From Bin5 sp965232575 (GTDB lineage: Bacteria > Chloroflexota > Anaerolineae > Caldilineales > Caldilineaceae), in contig CBDDPZ010000008.1 in NCBI GenBank assembly GCA_965232575.1, positions 1,178,001 through 1,242,000 on the forward strand: DNA of 64,000 nucleotides. The letters are read 5' to 3'. Positions 33,224 through 42,900 of the stretch are shown in pieces (positions within the stretch are counted from its first letter, which is position 1; the number at the start of each line of letters is the position of its first letter). The notes below the pieces were generated by a model that did not search any database, was not told the origin of the DNA, and worked only from the letters and a program-made list of their open reading frames with translations. A program made the translations under genes and the position numbers.

Positions 33224-34861
33224 TTACACTAGGACAGATTCTATGTTGATCGAACGTTTTGGAAAAGTGACAATTGCGCGGGTGCCGCTGCGCGTGCCTT
33301 CGGCAGCGCCGATGTCGTCGCCGGTCACCTGTTCAAAATGCAGTTTGCCCTTCAAGTCATCGGTGACAAGCGTATAGACAATTTGCAAACCTAGCCCGCG
33401 GCTCTCATCCGGGTCGAAGTCGGAAGGCAGCCCCAACCCGTTATCCAGCAGCGTAATGCGCACCTCATCCCCCAAGTCTTCGAGCGCAATGCGAATTTCG
33501 CCCCTATGTCGGTCCCGCAGACCATGTTCCATTGCGTTCATCAGCAGTTCGTTGACAACCAGCGCGGAGGCAGTGGCCTGGCTGGCTGGGAGGCGGATGT
33601 TCGGCCCCTCCATCGCAATCTCTACGTGTTGTCCCGGATTGACCGTTACCTGTTGGGCCTGTCCCAGAATGCGCTGGCAGACTTCGCGGATATTGATCGG
33701 GCGGTGTTCATCCTGGCTCAGGTATTCGTGAATCACCGACATGCTCAGGATGCGGTTGACTGCGTCGGTCAGCTGTTGTTTGCCTTCCCCGCCCTGGAAT
33801 CGCCGACTCTGAATGCGCAGGATGGAGGCAATGGTCTGTAAATTGTTCTTGACTCGGTGATGCACTTCCTGGATCATCGCCGATTTGACCTTTAGTTCGC
33901 GCTCGCGCTGTACTGTCTCCGTGGCATTATGCACCAGCACCAATACGCCATCGACCTGCGGCGCGCCCTCCGTTGGCATTAGTTTAGTCCACGGCAGTTG
34001 GCGGCGCACGCGTCGTTGCATCAGGTACAGGGCGCCGCGTGGCGCGCGCAGAGGGATTGCAGTGCGTACCCAGACGCGACCGTCTTCGCACTCGTGGCGT
34101 GTCTGCACACAGCAATTGGCCTGCATCGCCTGGCTCACAATCTCCTCATCCTGCTCCTCCAGATCGGAAACTGGCGCGCCGCGCATGTCCGCTACAAGAC
34201 CGATGGAGCGAAACAGGTTCATGGCGATGCCGCTCATGTAGCTGATGCAGAAATGCTCATCTACCAGGTAGATACCATCCAGACTGCCGAACCCGCCCGA
34301 TATATCGGCCGTCTCGATCTCACCCTGCACTGCCATTCTTTGCAGCCAGCGTACTGCATGGCGGAATGGCCGATCGCGGCGCCGATGCCGTTCGTACTCA
34401 ATCAAATTCGTTTCGATGAGCAGAGCTGCAATCGCCTGATTAACAGCGTTGTGAACGGTGTACGCCTGCTGGATTACCGGAGCGCCGCTGCTGATGCGTT
34501 CGGGGGGAATCTTACTCTCTGCCATCCTGTCTCTGTGGTCGTCCATCAGGGCTCGATGAACCGTTGGCTGGTCGGTAAATGTGTAAGTGCGTCCGGTCAT
34601 GTCGTCCCGATAGATGGAGGAAAGCGAATGGGGCGCTGCGTGCCGGGCAACCAGGATCTGCCCAACTGGGACGCGTTGCATAGCCGGTGATTCGATAAAC
34701 TCAATGTTTGAGAGGGGATCTTCCTGGGGATCCATCAGACAACAGAGCATTACGTCAGAACGGCTGACGTCGGCCGTGATGGCCAGACTGGCTTCGATCC
34801 GATATAGCAGCGCGATATCGCGCTCGGTCAATGAGGAACAGGAGTTGACCCGGCTATCCAT
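33224..34861 (-). CDS. Soluble sensor histidine kinase, PdtaS-like (HisKA_2)
   Basis: A 545-residue kinase with no membrane helix. The N-terminal part (about 1-150) resembles the GAF domain of PdtaS, then a PAS-like domain (about 190-320, FGSLDGIYLVDEHFCISYMS), then HisKA_2 with the phosphoacceptor in IQEVHHRVKNNLQTIASILRIQSRR (about 348-372), and an ATPase domain with ALVVNELLMNAMEHGL and SRGLGLQIVYTLV. It should phosphorylate the ANTAR regulator. The ligand sensed is unknown. Confidence 0.9.
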   Translation of the reverse strand: MDSRVNSCSSLTERDIALLYRIEASLAITADVSRSDVMLCCLMDPQEDPLSNIEFIESPAMQRVPVGQILVARHAAPHSLSSIYRDDMTGRTYTFTDQPTVHRALMDDHRDRMAESKIPPERISSGAPVIQQAYTVHNAVNQAIAALLIETNLIEYERHRRRDRPFRHAVRWLQRMAVQGEIETADISGGFGSLDGIYLVDEHFCISYMSGIAMNLFRSIGLVADMRGAPVSDLEEQDEEIVSQAMQANCCVQTRHECEDGRVWVRTAIPLRAPRGALYLMQRRVRRQLPWTKLMPTEGAPQVDGVLVLVHNATETVQRERELKVKSAMIQEVHHRVKNNLQTIASILRIQSRRFQGGEGKQQLTDAVNRILSMSVIHEYLSQDEHRPINIREVCQRILGQAQQVTVNPGQHVEIAMEGPNIRLPASQATASALVVNELLMNAMEHGLRDRHRGEIRIALEDLGDEVRITLLDNGLGLPSDFDPDESRGLGLQIVYTLVTDDLKGKLHFEQVTGDDIGAAEGTRSGTRAIVTFPKRSINIESVLV

Positions 34862-34896
34862 TTCTGTTTGTGGGCTTCGCTGTGCCCTTCACAACT

Positions 34897-34943
34897 GTTT
34901 GCGCTTCGCCAAATGGCCGAGGATGGCGTCGGCTCAGCGCAAA
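34897..34943. repeat. Family A repeat
   Basis: A 47-base copy from GTTTGCGCTTCGCCAAATGG to CGGCTCAGCGCAAA, upstream of the sensor kinase gene. Confidence 0.7.
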
Positions 34944-35096
34944 GTCACTGCCGTTTCCGTCCTTGAAAATCCCTTAAAAATGCCGTCACAGAAAAAAGCC
35001 TGCCCCGACGGCAAGCTACAAAACGTACATCAATTGGCAGAGTAGTCGGACCACCGGGATCAGACAGTTATGTGACGGCTCGACCATGCTGCATAC

Positions 35097-35173
<77 letters not shown>

Positions 35174-35221
35174 AAAGTGTACACAAGTATAACGCATATT
35201 GAAATCAAAGAGCAAATCGGG

Positions 35222-35290
35222 AAACGGCAGTGAATAGTGGATAGAAAAGGCAGTTACTAGCCACCAACCACTAATCACTTGAAGGCAGTT
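35222..35290. repeat. Family E repeat
   Basis: It starts CGGCAGTGAATAGTGGATAG and ends CACTAATCACTTGAAGGCAGT, similar to the copy at 20338-20409. It lies between tRNA-Pro and a PhyH gene. Confidence 0.5.
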
Positions 35291-35333
35291 GTGCGGTCGG
35301 CGCCTCTTTTTGCTCCCAACGGGCGTAGCGGCC

Positions 35334-36350
35334 CTACGCGTCCGCGGGCTCCTGCAGCGCCGTCAGCAACTCCTCAGCCTCCCGCCGCTTGGCCGGGTCC
35401 TCGTTGCGGGCGATGATACGCTGGAGCGTCGAAATGGCCCGCGTATCGCCTTCTTTGGCCATCCGTATAGCCATCTCGTCGCGCTTGTCGTGGTATCTGT
35501 TATCATATTCGCGCACTTCAAGGTCCCATTTCCGCCAGTAATATTTCAGGTCGAGGTCGGGCCAGTCCGCGTAGACCTCCTCCCAGGTACTGGGTTGGCT
35601 GTGCGGTTGCAGACTGCCGGGCGCGATCGGTTCGCTGGCCTTCTGGTAGCGGGCGTCTATCGACATGCGTAACCGGTCCGAACTGTTCGGCAGACCCTTG
35701 TGGACCGTCATGCTGTGGAAAATGAGCACGTCTCCTTGCTCGAACGGGCTGTAAGCCCAGGTGCCGTCGAGCGGGTCCAGTACCTCCAGTCCACCTGCCC
35801 CCATCGCCGGCTGGAAGTCGTAGACGCCGCGCTGATGCGATCCGGCCGCCACCTGCAGGCCGCCCAGTTCGTTGGGTAGATCGCCCAGCGGGATCCAGGC
35901 CGTATAGGTGTCGGCAGTACCCTGAATCGGAATGAAGTCCTGGTGCGGCGGCGTGGTGAAAGCTTCACGCTGCGGGAAGATCGTGCGTCCAATGATGCGG
36001 GGGTGAGGCAGTACCGGCTCATCCAACATGCGTTCAAAGAGGCCCATCAAGTTTGGGTGATGTTGGATGGCGTGGAACTCCGGCAGCTTGTACATGGCAT
36101 GGTACTTTTGCATGTATTCCGGCTCCGGTTCGACACAGAAACCGTTTAGGTCGGCGACCGCGTCTGCCAGCGGCTTGCCAGGCTGGACCCAACCGGCAGC
36201 GCGCGCAATCTCGAGGCATTGCATGTGGAGATCCACGACGACCGCGGCGGGAAGCAGATTGCGGATGAACAGGTAGCCGTCCCGTTCCATACGAAGTCGC
36301 AATTCAGCGCTATCCTGCAGAAAATTGGTGGAATCAAGAAAAGGTTGCAT
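35334..36350 (-). CDS. PhyH-family Fe(II)/2-oxoglutarate dioxygenase (copy 2)
   Basis: A 338-residue enzyme. The iron triad is in TPPHQDFIPIQG and FHSMTVHKGLPN, with the Arg in DRLRMSIDARYQ. RMERDGYLFIRNLLP is the first strand. It shares layout with copy 1, including TAWIPLGD-PxELGGL. A C-terminal helical tail (about 300-338) is charged. The ATG at 36348-36350 has AGGAGA upstream; a longer frame exists but overlaps the preceding gene. It lies downstream of a Gfo/Idh dehydrogenase on the same strand, suggesting shared catabolism of one substrate. Substrate unknown. Confidence 0.85.
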   Translation of the reverse strand: MQPFLDSTNFLQDSAELRLRMERDGYLFIRNLLPAAVVVDLHMQCLEIARAAGWVQPGKPLADAVADLNGFCVEPEPEYMQKYHAMYKLPEFHAIQHHPNLMGLFERMLDEPVLPHPRIIGRTIFPQREAFTTPPHQDFIPIQGTADTYTAWIPLGDLPNELGGLQVAAGSHQRGVYDFQPAMGAGGLEVLDPLDGTWAYSPFEQGDVLIFHSMTVHKGLPNSSDRLRMSIDARYQKASEPIAPGSLQPHSQPSTWEEVYADWPDLDLKYYWRKWDLEVREYDNRYHDKRDEMAIRMAKEGDTRAISTLQRIIARNEDPAKRREAEELLTALQEPADA

Positions 36351-36432
36351 GGGAATATCTCCTGTGGCGCCCGGTTCCAACAGGGCGCAGCATTGAACTG
36401 TCTTCTCCCGCCTGGGCGGTCGAACCGCCGCG

Positions 36433-37527
36433 TCAGCGCCAGGAGTCAAACGGGTTGTTCGGGTCGGTCAATGGCAGGGCGACGCGCGCGCCGGCGATAT
36501 GCGAAGCATGCGCCGCCATCGCCCATTCGAGATGACGGCGGGCGGTGCGCCCATCGAGCAGTGGGAACTCCGGCTCGCGGCCATCGAGCATGTCGAGCAT
36601 CGAGCGGGCCATGCGGTGATGCGCCTTGACCCACTTGTGATCGTCAGGAGGTGGTTCAGACGGGATCACCTCCCAGCGGTCATCGTTGAAGAGTCCCGGA
36701 CTGACCAGCGGGTGATAGTAGATGTCCGGCTGGTTGCTCATCGGGCCCGGCAGCGAGAGCGTGCCCGTCGTTCCGTGGATGTCGATGCGGTAGGGGCGCT
36801 CCTTATGGTCGCCTTCATAGGATTCAAAGTCGGCGGCGAAGCCGTCGTTGAAGACGTAATAGGCGCGTATACCGTTGCCGGCGACAAGGCCCATCCCTTC
36901 GGCCCCCTGCATGAGATCGTCCGGCGTAGCGTCTCTGCCGTCCTGCGTGATGTGGGCGTGACACCAGAGAGGCTGACCCCAGATCTGCCACAGAAAATCA
37001 AAAAAGTGCGGATAAAGGTCAAGGAATAGCTGGTTTCCCCCTTCGTGGCCGTTCATGCCGTGGATGCGGGCAATACGGGGTTCGCCGATTTTGCCCCCTT
37101 TTATGAGGGGAATGGCGACATGTTGGATGGGAGGATGACCGCGCCAGGGGCAGGCGACAATGAGTAGTTTGCCATTCTTCTCGCAGGCCGCGACCATCTC
37201 ATCCACCTGGGCTGGCGAGGCCGCGATCGGTTTCTCGATGTAAATGTGCGTATCGGCGGTCGCGGCGGCCATGGCCAGTTCATAGTGGTCGCCGATCTCA
37301 CGCGAAGCGATAACGGTGATGTCGGGGCGCTCTTCGGCCAGCATCTGCCGGTAGTCGGCATATCCCTTGGCCGCGCCGGTGCGTTCGATCGCCTGCTGGC
37401 GGCCCGTGTCGTCCGGGTCGGCGAGGGCGACGATTGAGGCGCCTTCTACGCCGACAAAGGCCTCGTCGACATAGTGGCCGTAATTCCCGCGACCGGTGTG
37501 TCCGATGACGGCTACTCTGTGGGTCAT
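36433..37527 (-). CDS. Gfo/Idh/MocA family oxidoreductase
   Basis: A 364-residue NAD(P)-dependent dehydrogenase. The Rossmann half has VAVIGHTGRGNYG and the hallmark THIYIEKPIAASPAQVDEMV with the EKP lysine. The C-terminal half has NQLFLDLYPHFFDFLWQIWG, which supplies the catalytic Asp/His region. CGGAGGAACC precedes the ATG at 37525-37527. Members oxidise sugars, inositols or related polyols. The PhyH gene follows 82 bases later, so the two may work on one pathway. Confidence 0.88.
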   Translation of the reverse strand: MTHRVAVIGHTGRGNYGHYVDEAFVGVEGASIVALADPDDTGRQQAIERTGAAKGYADYRQMLAEERPDITVIASREIGDHYELAMAAATADTHIYIEKPIAASPAQVDEMVAACEKNGKLLIVACPWRGHPPIQHVAIPLIKGGKIGEPRIARIHGMNGHEGGNQLFLDLYPHFFDFLWQIWGQPLWCHAHITQDGRDATPDDLMQGAEGMGLVAGNGIRAYYVFNDGFAADFESYEGDHKERPYRIDIHGTTGTLSLPGPMSNQPDIYYHPLVSPGLFNDDRWEVIPSEPPPDDHKWVKAHHRMARSMLDMLDGREPEFPLLDGRTARRHLEWAMAAHASHIAGARVALPLTDPNNPFDSWR

Positions 37528-37590
37528 GGTTCCTCCGCTGAATTAGGTTTACGCGCCTCCGCCTGAAAAAGAGGCATTGACGTTGCGAGT

Positions 37591-37646
37591 TTATTTTTTG
37601 ACGGGGGTCGCTAAGCCACCAGGTCTCTTGTCTGCCAAAACATAAA
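37591..37646. repeat. Degenerate family F repeat overlapping a broken gene
   Basis: The unit has GGTCGCTAAGCCACCAGGTC and TCTTGTCTGCCAAAACATAAA, with a decayed left arm. On the minus strand it supplies the last codons (FWQTRDLVA) and the stop of the HI0074-like pseudogene. Confidence 0.6.
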
Positions 37647-37914
37647 TTCGCCGTTCTCAATCAAGCTGGCGCTGAAGGCTGCACGGGTCGAGTCTCTCGA
37701 ACCGTATAGGTCACGAACGCCGCGCGCTTCAAGAAAGTCCTTGAGCGTCTTCCACGCCAGTTCATGTGTATACACAAAGCCCTGTATCAACCCCTGAGAT
37801 TCCAACCGCGAGAGCTGCCGTCGCTCCGCCAGCTCGACAGCTTCCTTTCAATTGGGAAAACGCCTTGTCAAACTGACTGGATCTCTGGACCCAGCGGACG
37901 TCCTGACTGCTCAT
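37611..37914 (-). pseudogene. HI0074-like nucleotidyltransferase substrate-binding protein, frameshifted
   Basis: The first frame (ATG at 37912-37914, GGAG upstream) reads RWVQRSSQFDKAFSQLK. After one extra base near 37843-37849 the next frame continues EAVELAERRQLSRLESQG, then FVYTHELAWKTLKDFLE and STRAAFSASLIENGE, the HI0074 family pattern. The family forms the substrate-binding half of a toxin-antitoxin-like pair with an MNT nucleotidyltransferase. No intact partner gene is seen upstream. The C-terminus is replaced by repeat-encoded residues. The gene is almost certainly dead. Confidence 0.75.
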
Positions 37915-38291
37915 GGAGTAACTCCAGAAAATGGGCTATTCGGGCTTCGTCTATATTCTTTGCGGTAAAGAATTAACCGCCCCCTCTCAAAGATTCCTCC
38001 AGCACATCCACTTGCATCCGTACGCCGCCAACTGCCCACCGGCAAATATCATCATCCCCAGATCACAACAGACTCAGATAAGACTGAGTTACAGTAACTG
38101 AAAACCGACTTGCACAGCCTGCACGCGCCCCCATTATACCGCACATTCATGCTGTCTCAGCATCCCTCGTCCAGACTTCTGGCAGACGGCACAACTGAGG
38201 TGCGACGCGCCTATCATGCGAATACCATACGCAGCCCATACGCTTAAAGAACGGAACTAGCTTTCTGCACTGGCAACAGTACCCAAATGGG

Positions 38292-38320
38292 TTTACAAAA
38301 ACGCCGCGATCTGATAAAAT
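38292..38320 (+). promoter_or_regulatory. Putative promoter of the ABC exporter operon
   Basis: TTTACA (38292-38297) and TAAAAT (38315-38320) are 17 bases apart, about 65 bases before the first ABC gene. The preceding 37915-38290 stretch shows no other clear element. Confidence 0.45.
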
Positions 38321-38385
38321 ATACTATTGTTTCGCTGTAGCGGTTTAGAAAACACAAACGCCCAGACGGTTAAGAGGACAGAGAA

Positions 38386-40266
38386 TTGAAAATGGAACCT
38401 CCTCAACAACCCAAGGCCCGCGCGGACGTTTACCGGCGGCTCATCGGCTTTCTGCGACCCTATTGGAAGCAGGCGGCCTTTGCATACGTCTCGGTACTCT
38501 TTGCTTCGCTGCTCAATCTTTACGTTCCGCAGATCTTGAAGGACGCCATCGATCTGGGCATCGAGGGGCAGCGCGCCGGCGCGCTCTTCACCGCGGCCTG
38601 GTGGATCCTCGGCATCGCGGTCGTGCGCGGCGTCGCCGCCTACGGTCAGCGCTATTACGGTGAATGGCTGACCCATCGCGTGGCCTATGACCTGCGCAAC
38701 CAGTTCTATAACGCGACGCAGCGGCTTCCCTTTGCCTTTCACGACCGCGCGCAGACCGGCGATCTGATGAGCCGGGCCACGAGTGATATTACCGAGACGG
38801 AACGTTTTGTCGGCCAGGGGCTGATGGACCTGACGGCGTCTCTCCTGCTGCTGGGGGGCGTGATTGTCGCCATGGTGCTGGAGAGTTTCAGCCTTGCTCT
38901 GTACGCGCTGATTCCACTTTCCCTGTTGCTGGTGCTGACGCTGCGCTTTGGAATGGTCATCCGGCCCCGCTTCAAACGCGTTCAGGAGCAGATGGGTCAG
39001 CTCTCCTCCACGATGCAGGAGAGTATGACCGGCATCCAGGTGGTGAAAGCGTTTGCCCGCGAAACGGATGAGATGCGAAAGTTCAACGCGGCCAACGAGG
39101 ACTGGTTCGCCAAGCGTTTTGGCATCATCAAAATCTGGGCGAATAACTGGCCCACGTTCACTTTCATCCTTTTGAGCAGTGTCTTCCTGCTTCTTCTGGT
39201 CGGCGGTCCACGGGCGATCGAAGGCACGGTCACGGTCGGGTCTCTCTTCGCGATGCTGGCCTATGTGATGATGCTCAACGGCCCCGTGCAACGGCTCGGT
39301 TTTCTGGTCAACATGGCTGCCACATCCGGGGCCAGCGCGACGCGGGTGTTTGAGATTATCGACACACCCACCGAGGTGGAGGAAGAGGATAACCCTGTCG
39401 TGCTGCAAGAGGCGCAGGGCGCGGTGACCTTTGAGCAAGTCAGTTTTGGCTACGAGGGTGGGCCGCGGGCGCTGGATGACATAAACTTCAAGGTGGAGCC
39501 GGGGCAGACTGTCGCACTGATCGGGCCGACCGGCAGCGGCAAATCGACGATCACCAATCTCATCCCCCGCTTCTATGACCCGGCCAGCGGCGTTATCCGG
39601 ATCGATGGACATGACGTGCGCAGCCTGACACTGGACAGTTTGCGCCAGCATATCGGAATCGTCCTTCAGGACCCGTTCCTGTTCGGGGTGACTATCGCCG
39701 AAAATATCGCCTATGGCACGCCCGCGGCTACACCGGACGCGATTGTCGCCGCGGCCAAAGCGGCGCGGGCGCACGATTTCATTATGGAGTTCCCCGCCGG
39801 CTACGAAACGGTGGTTGGCGAGCGAGGTGTGACCCTGAGCGGCGGACAAAAGCAGCGGGTGGCGATCGCGCGTGCGTTGCTCTATGAACCTCGCATCCTG
39901 ATTCTGGACGACTCCACCAGCAGCGTCGACACAGAGACCGAGCACCTTATCCAGCAGGCGCTCAACGTGCTGATGGAAGGGCGCACGACCTTTATCATCG
40001 CCCAGCGACTTCTTACCTTGAAAAACGCCGACCAGATTTTCGTTTTGGAAGGCGGTCGCATCGTCGAAAGAGGTCGCCACGATGAACTGCTGGCCGCGGG
40101 TGGGCTCTACCGCAGCGTCTACGATCTGCAACTGCGCGATCAGGAGGAGTTCGCAGCGCTGGAAGCGCAGCTGCGTGAACAAGCTGAGACAGAAGGAGCG
40201 GGCCCGGACGGGTCTCCAGTTCGGCCCCAGGTACTTGCCGGGGTCGTGGAAGAAGGGCGAAATTGA
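38386..40266 (+). CDS. ABC exporter half-transporter, degenerate-site subunit
   Basis: A 626-residue membrane-plus-nucleotide-binding half transporter. Six membrane helices occupy about 25-320, and the ATPase domain about 350-590 has LIGPTGSGKST, LSGGQKQR and ILILDDSTSSVD. The catalytic Glu after Walker B is Asp, and the switch His is Gln (FIIAQRLLTL). These are hallmarks of the degenerate subunit of heterodimeric exporters such as TM287 or BmrC. The start could be TTG 38386 (AGAGG about 9 bases upstream) or ATG 38392. The partner gene starts 1 base after the stop. It exports lipids or drugs; substrate unknown. Confidence 0.9.
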   Translation: MKMEPPQQPKARADVYRRLIGFLRPYWKQAAFAYVSVLFASLLNLYVPQILKDAIDLGIEGQRAGALFTAAWWILGIAVVRGVAAYGQRYYGEWLTHRVAYDLRNQFYNATQRLPFAFHDRAQTGDLMSRATSDITETERFVGQGLMDLTASLLLLGGVIVAMVLESFSLALYALIPLSLLLVLTLRFGMVIRPRFKRVQEQMGQLSSTMQESMTGIQVVKAFARETDEMRKFNAANEDWFAKRFGIIKIWANNWPTFTFILLSSVFLLLLVGGPRAIEGTVTVGSLFAMLAYVMMLNGPVQRLGFLVNMAATSGASATRVFEIIDTPTEVEEEDNPVVLQEAQGAVTFEQVSFGYEGGPRALDDINFKVEPGQTVALIGPTGSGKSTITNLIPRFYDPASGVIRIDGHDVRSLTLDSLRQHIGIVLQDPFLFGVTIAENIAYGTPAATPDAIVAAAKAARAHDFIMEFPAGYETVVGERGVTLSGGQKQRVAIARALLYEPRILILDDSTSSVDTETEHLIQQALNVLMEGRTTFIIAQRLLTLKNADQIFVLEGGRIVERGRHDELLAAGGLYRSVYDLQLRDQEEFAALEAQLREQAETEGAGPDGSPVRPQVLAGVVEEGRN

Positions 40267-40267
40267 G

Positions 40268-42280
40268 ATGAGCAATTCGAATGGCAGTGGAACTGTTGCT
40301 CACTCATACCGAGGGAATGGACAGGCTTCCTCCCCACAAAGTGAGACAGGTATGATAACCGAGAAACTCCCGCGCCAGCGGGATGCGTTTGGCCGCGAAC
40401 AGGGGGCCAAGTCCACACCGGCTAGCAGACTGTCGGCCGTTGAACAGGAAAGGCTTCGCCGGGAGCGCAAAATTCAGGACCTGTTGCCGGACGAAGAGGA
40501 GGCGCAGGAGAAGACCTACGATAGCCGATTGGTTAAGCGCTTGATGGTATACGTAGCCGTCTACAAGCGGGAGTTCGTTATTTCTCTCCTTCTGATCGTC
40601 GCAACCTCCGTCTTCAGCGTGGGAACGCCTTGGATTATCCAGCGAGCCATTGACCAAGGCATCCGCGCCGGCAACGTCGGCACACTGCGCTTCTGGACCT
40701 TTCTCTTCCTCGCCGCCATCGCGCTGGAGTGGGTTACAAGCCGCGCCCGCCTCACAGTGATGGCCTATGCCGGTACCCGCATCGTCACCGACATTCGCAG
40801 TCAGCTCTTCCGCCATCTGCATACGCTGTCGATGGGCTTCTTCAATGACTACAGCGTAGGCCGCCTCATGAGCCGGCTGATCAGCGATGTCAGTGTGCTG
40901 CAGGATTTCGTTACCTGGTCCATCACAGGGCTGGCCCGATCCGCATTCATCCTCATCGGGATTATCGTGGCGATGTTGTTGCTGAACTGGCAATTGGCGC
41001 TGGTGACCTTTGCAGTCATGCCGGCGATGATCGCGCTCACCAACTATTTCCGCCGTTATGTGCGCCAGGCATATCGCGCCGCGCGGCAACGCCTGTCGCT
41101 GATAAATGGCTTTCTCAACGAGTCGATCACCGGCATTCGTGTGACGAAGAGCTTCTCGCGCGAGCAGGCCAACTCGCGCCATTTCGACGATCTCAACCGC
41201 TCCTATTTTGACGCCAATGTGCGCACAACCCAGCTGGCCGCCTTCTTCTTTCCCGGGGTCGACTTTATCGGCTCACTCGCGACTGCCTTGGTCGTCGGTG
41301 TCGGCGGTTGGCTGATCCTGGGCGATCAACTGACCGCCGGCGTACTGGCCGCATTCGTGATCTGGGTGGAGCGTTTTTTCGATCCGATTCGTGAACTGTC
41401 GCGGCGTTACTACACCTTTCAGGCGGCGATGGCCGCCAGTGAGCGCCTCTTCGCCCTGCTCGACACGGAGCCGGATCTGAAAGACGCGCCCCAGGCCTTT
41501 ACACTGCCGCCGATTGCAGGCCGGGTCGACTTGGAAAACGTTCACTTCAACTACAAGGAAGATGAACTCGTGCTGCGGGGCGTAACCATCACTGCTGAGC
41601 CGGGCGAACGAGTAGCCCTGGTCGGCGAGACCGGCGCCGGCAAGAGCACGGTGATTCGTCTTATCTCCCGCTTCTTCGACGTGACCGGCGGGGCCGTTCT
41701 GATCGATGGCCATGACGTTCGCGATGTCACGCAGGCCAGTCTACGGGCACAGCTAGGCATTGTGCTGCAGGATAGTTTTCTTTTCGATGGGACCATCCGT
41801 GACAATATCCGCTATGGACGGTTGGACGCGACCGATGCCGAGGTAGAAGCTGCCACAGTTGCAGTCGGCGCCGATGAATTCATCCGCCAGCTGTCCGACG
41901 GCTACAACACCCAGGTTGGGGAAAACGGTGTGAACCTGAGCGTTGGAGAACGTCAAATCGTTTCCTTCGCACGCGCGTTGTTGGCGGATCCCCGCATTCT
42001 CATTCTGGACGAGGCCACCAGCTCCATTGACACATCGACGGAACGACAGATCCAGGTCGGCTTGGAGCAGCTGCTCAAGGGGCGTACCAGCTTTGTCATT
42101 GCTCACCGGCTCAATACAATTGTCAATTCGGACAAGATCGTTGTGCTGGATCAGGGGCAGGTGCTGGAGGAGGGCAGCCACGAAGAGCTGCTGGCGCGAC
42201 AAGGTCGCTACCACCAGCTGTACACGATGCAATGGGCGGTGGAGAGCGACCCGCGAGCCAAAAACTACGTTTTGAACTGA
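40268..42280 (+). CDS. ABC exporter half-transporter, canonical catalytic subunit
   Basis: A 670-residue partner with a charged N-terminal extension (about 1-85), a six-helix membrane domain (about 95-400) and an ATPase domain. Walker A is LVGETGAGKST, Walker B ILILDEATSSID with the catalytic Glu, and the switch VIAHRLNTI with His. Its signature is LSVGERQ, changed from LSGGQ, which faces the degenerate site of the other subunit. The ATG at 40268 follows the TGA of the first gene by one base; frames further upstream overlap that gene. Together the pair is a heterodimeric exporter with one hydrolytic site. Confidence 0.92.
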   Translation: MSNSNGSGTVAHSYRGNGQASSPQSETGMITEKLPRQRDAFGREQGAKSTPASRLSAVEQERLRRERKIQDLLPDEEEAQEKTYDSRLVKRLMVYVAVYKREFVISLLLIVATSVFSVGTPWIIQRAIDQGIRAGNVGTLRFWTFLFLAAIALEWVTSRARLTVMAYAGTRIVTDIRSQLFRHLHTLSMGFFNDYSVGRLMSRLISDVSVLQDFVTWSITGLARSAFILIGIIVAMLLLNWQLALVTFAVMPAMIALTNYFRRYVRQAYRAARQRLSLINGFLNESITGIRVTKSFSREQANSRHFDDLNRSYFDANVRTTQLAAFFFPGVDFIGSLATALVVGVGGWLILGDQLTAGVLAAFVIWVERFFDPIRELSRRYYTFQAAMAASERLFALLDTEPDLKDAPQAFTLPPIAGRVDLENVHFNYKEDELVLRGVTITAEPGERVALVGETGAGKSTVIRLISRFFDVTGGAVLIDGHDVRDVTQASLRAQLGIVLQDSFLFDGTIRDNIRYGRLDATDAEVEAATVAVGADEFIRQLSDGYNTQVGENGVNLSVGERQIVSFARALLADPRILILDEATSSIDTSTERQIQVGLEQLLKGRTSFVIAHRLNTIVNSDKIVVLDQGQVLEEGSHEELLARQGRYHQLYTMQWAVESDPRAKNYVLN

Positions 42281-42295
42281 AGATACCGTTGCTGG

Positions 42296-42376
42296 GAGTG
42301 AGGAGTGAGTAACTGCAGTTGCCCTTCACTCTTTTCTCTCTTCTCCTTCCTCTCTCCTTGCCTTTTGCCTCTAGCT
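42296..42376. repeat. Family C repeat
   Basis: A purine-rich left arm with GGAGTGAGTAACTGCAG meets a pyrimidine-rich right arm with CTTCACTCTTTTCTCTC. It joins the ABC stop to the cyclophilin stop, convergent, and may form a transcription-ending hairpin. Confidence 0.55.
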
Positions 42377-42850
42377 TTCCTCGATCTCTACCCGCTCCAT
42401 CATATCTCCCTGCTGAATCGAATCGACGACATCCTGGCCGCTGCGCACCTTGCCGAAAACGGAGTGTTTGTTGTCGAGCCAGTTGGTGGCCACGTGTGTG
42501 ATGAAGAACTGGCTGCCGTTGGTGTTCGGTCCGGCATTGGCCATGCTCAGTACACCGGGTCCGTCATGTACCAGTTCGGGGTGAAATTCGTCGTTGAACC
42601 GGTAGCCGGGGCCGCCCCGCCCACTACCGGTGGGGTCGCCGCCCTGGACCATGAAATCGGCGATCACGCGGTGAAAGCTGACGCCGTCGTAAAAGCCGTC
42701 GCGGGCCAGCGCGACAAAGTTGTTGACCGTGTTCGGTACCTTGTCGGCGTGGAGGTCAATGACGATATCCCCGCGGTTGGTCTGGATCGTAGCCGTGTAG
42801 GTCTTTGACGCATCGAGCTGCATGGCCGGGGGAGATGAATACTGCTTCAC
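42371..42850 (-). CDS. Peptidyl-prolyl cis-trans isomerase, cyclophilin type
   Basis: A 159-residue cytoplasmic cyclophilin. The active-site arginine and neighbours are in FYDGVSFHRVIADFMVQGGDP (about residues 53-73), and SMANAGPNTNGSQFFIT and NKHSVFGKV complete the site. There is no signal peptide. GTG starts at 42848-42850 with AAAGGAA 7 bases upstream. It speeds proline isomerisation in folding. The gene stands alone between repeats. Confidence 0.93.
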   Translation of the reverse strand: MKQYSSPPAMQLDASKTYTATIQTNRGDIVIDLHADKVPNTVNNFVALARDGFYDGVSFHRVIADFMVQGGDPTGSGRGGPGYRFNDEFHPELVHDGPGVLSMANAGPNTNGSQFFITHVATNWLDNKHSVFGKVRSGQDVVDSIQQGDMMERVEIEES

Positions 42851-42900
42851 AAGCGATTCCTTTCGGTGTTGGAAAGAGTAAGATGGCCCGGTCGAGGAGT

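Noticed and set aside
38293..40275. 660-codon minus-strand open frame antisense to the first ABC exporter gene
   Set aside because: Residues are rich in His, Arg and Gln with no domain, and the plus strand carries a clear exporter. It is a codon-bias shadow, like similar antisense frames over dnaE, the lipoprotein and the sulfatase.
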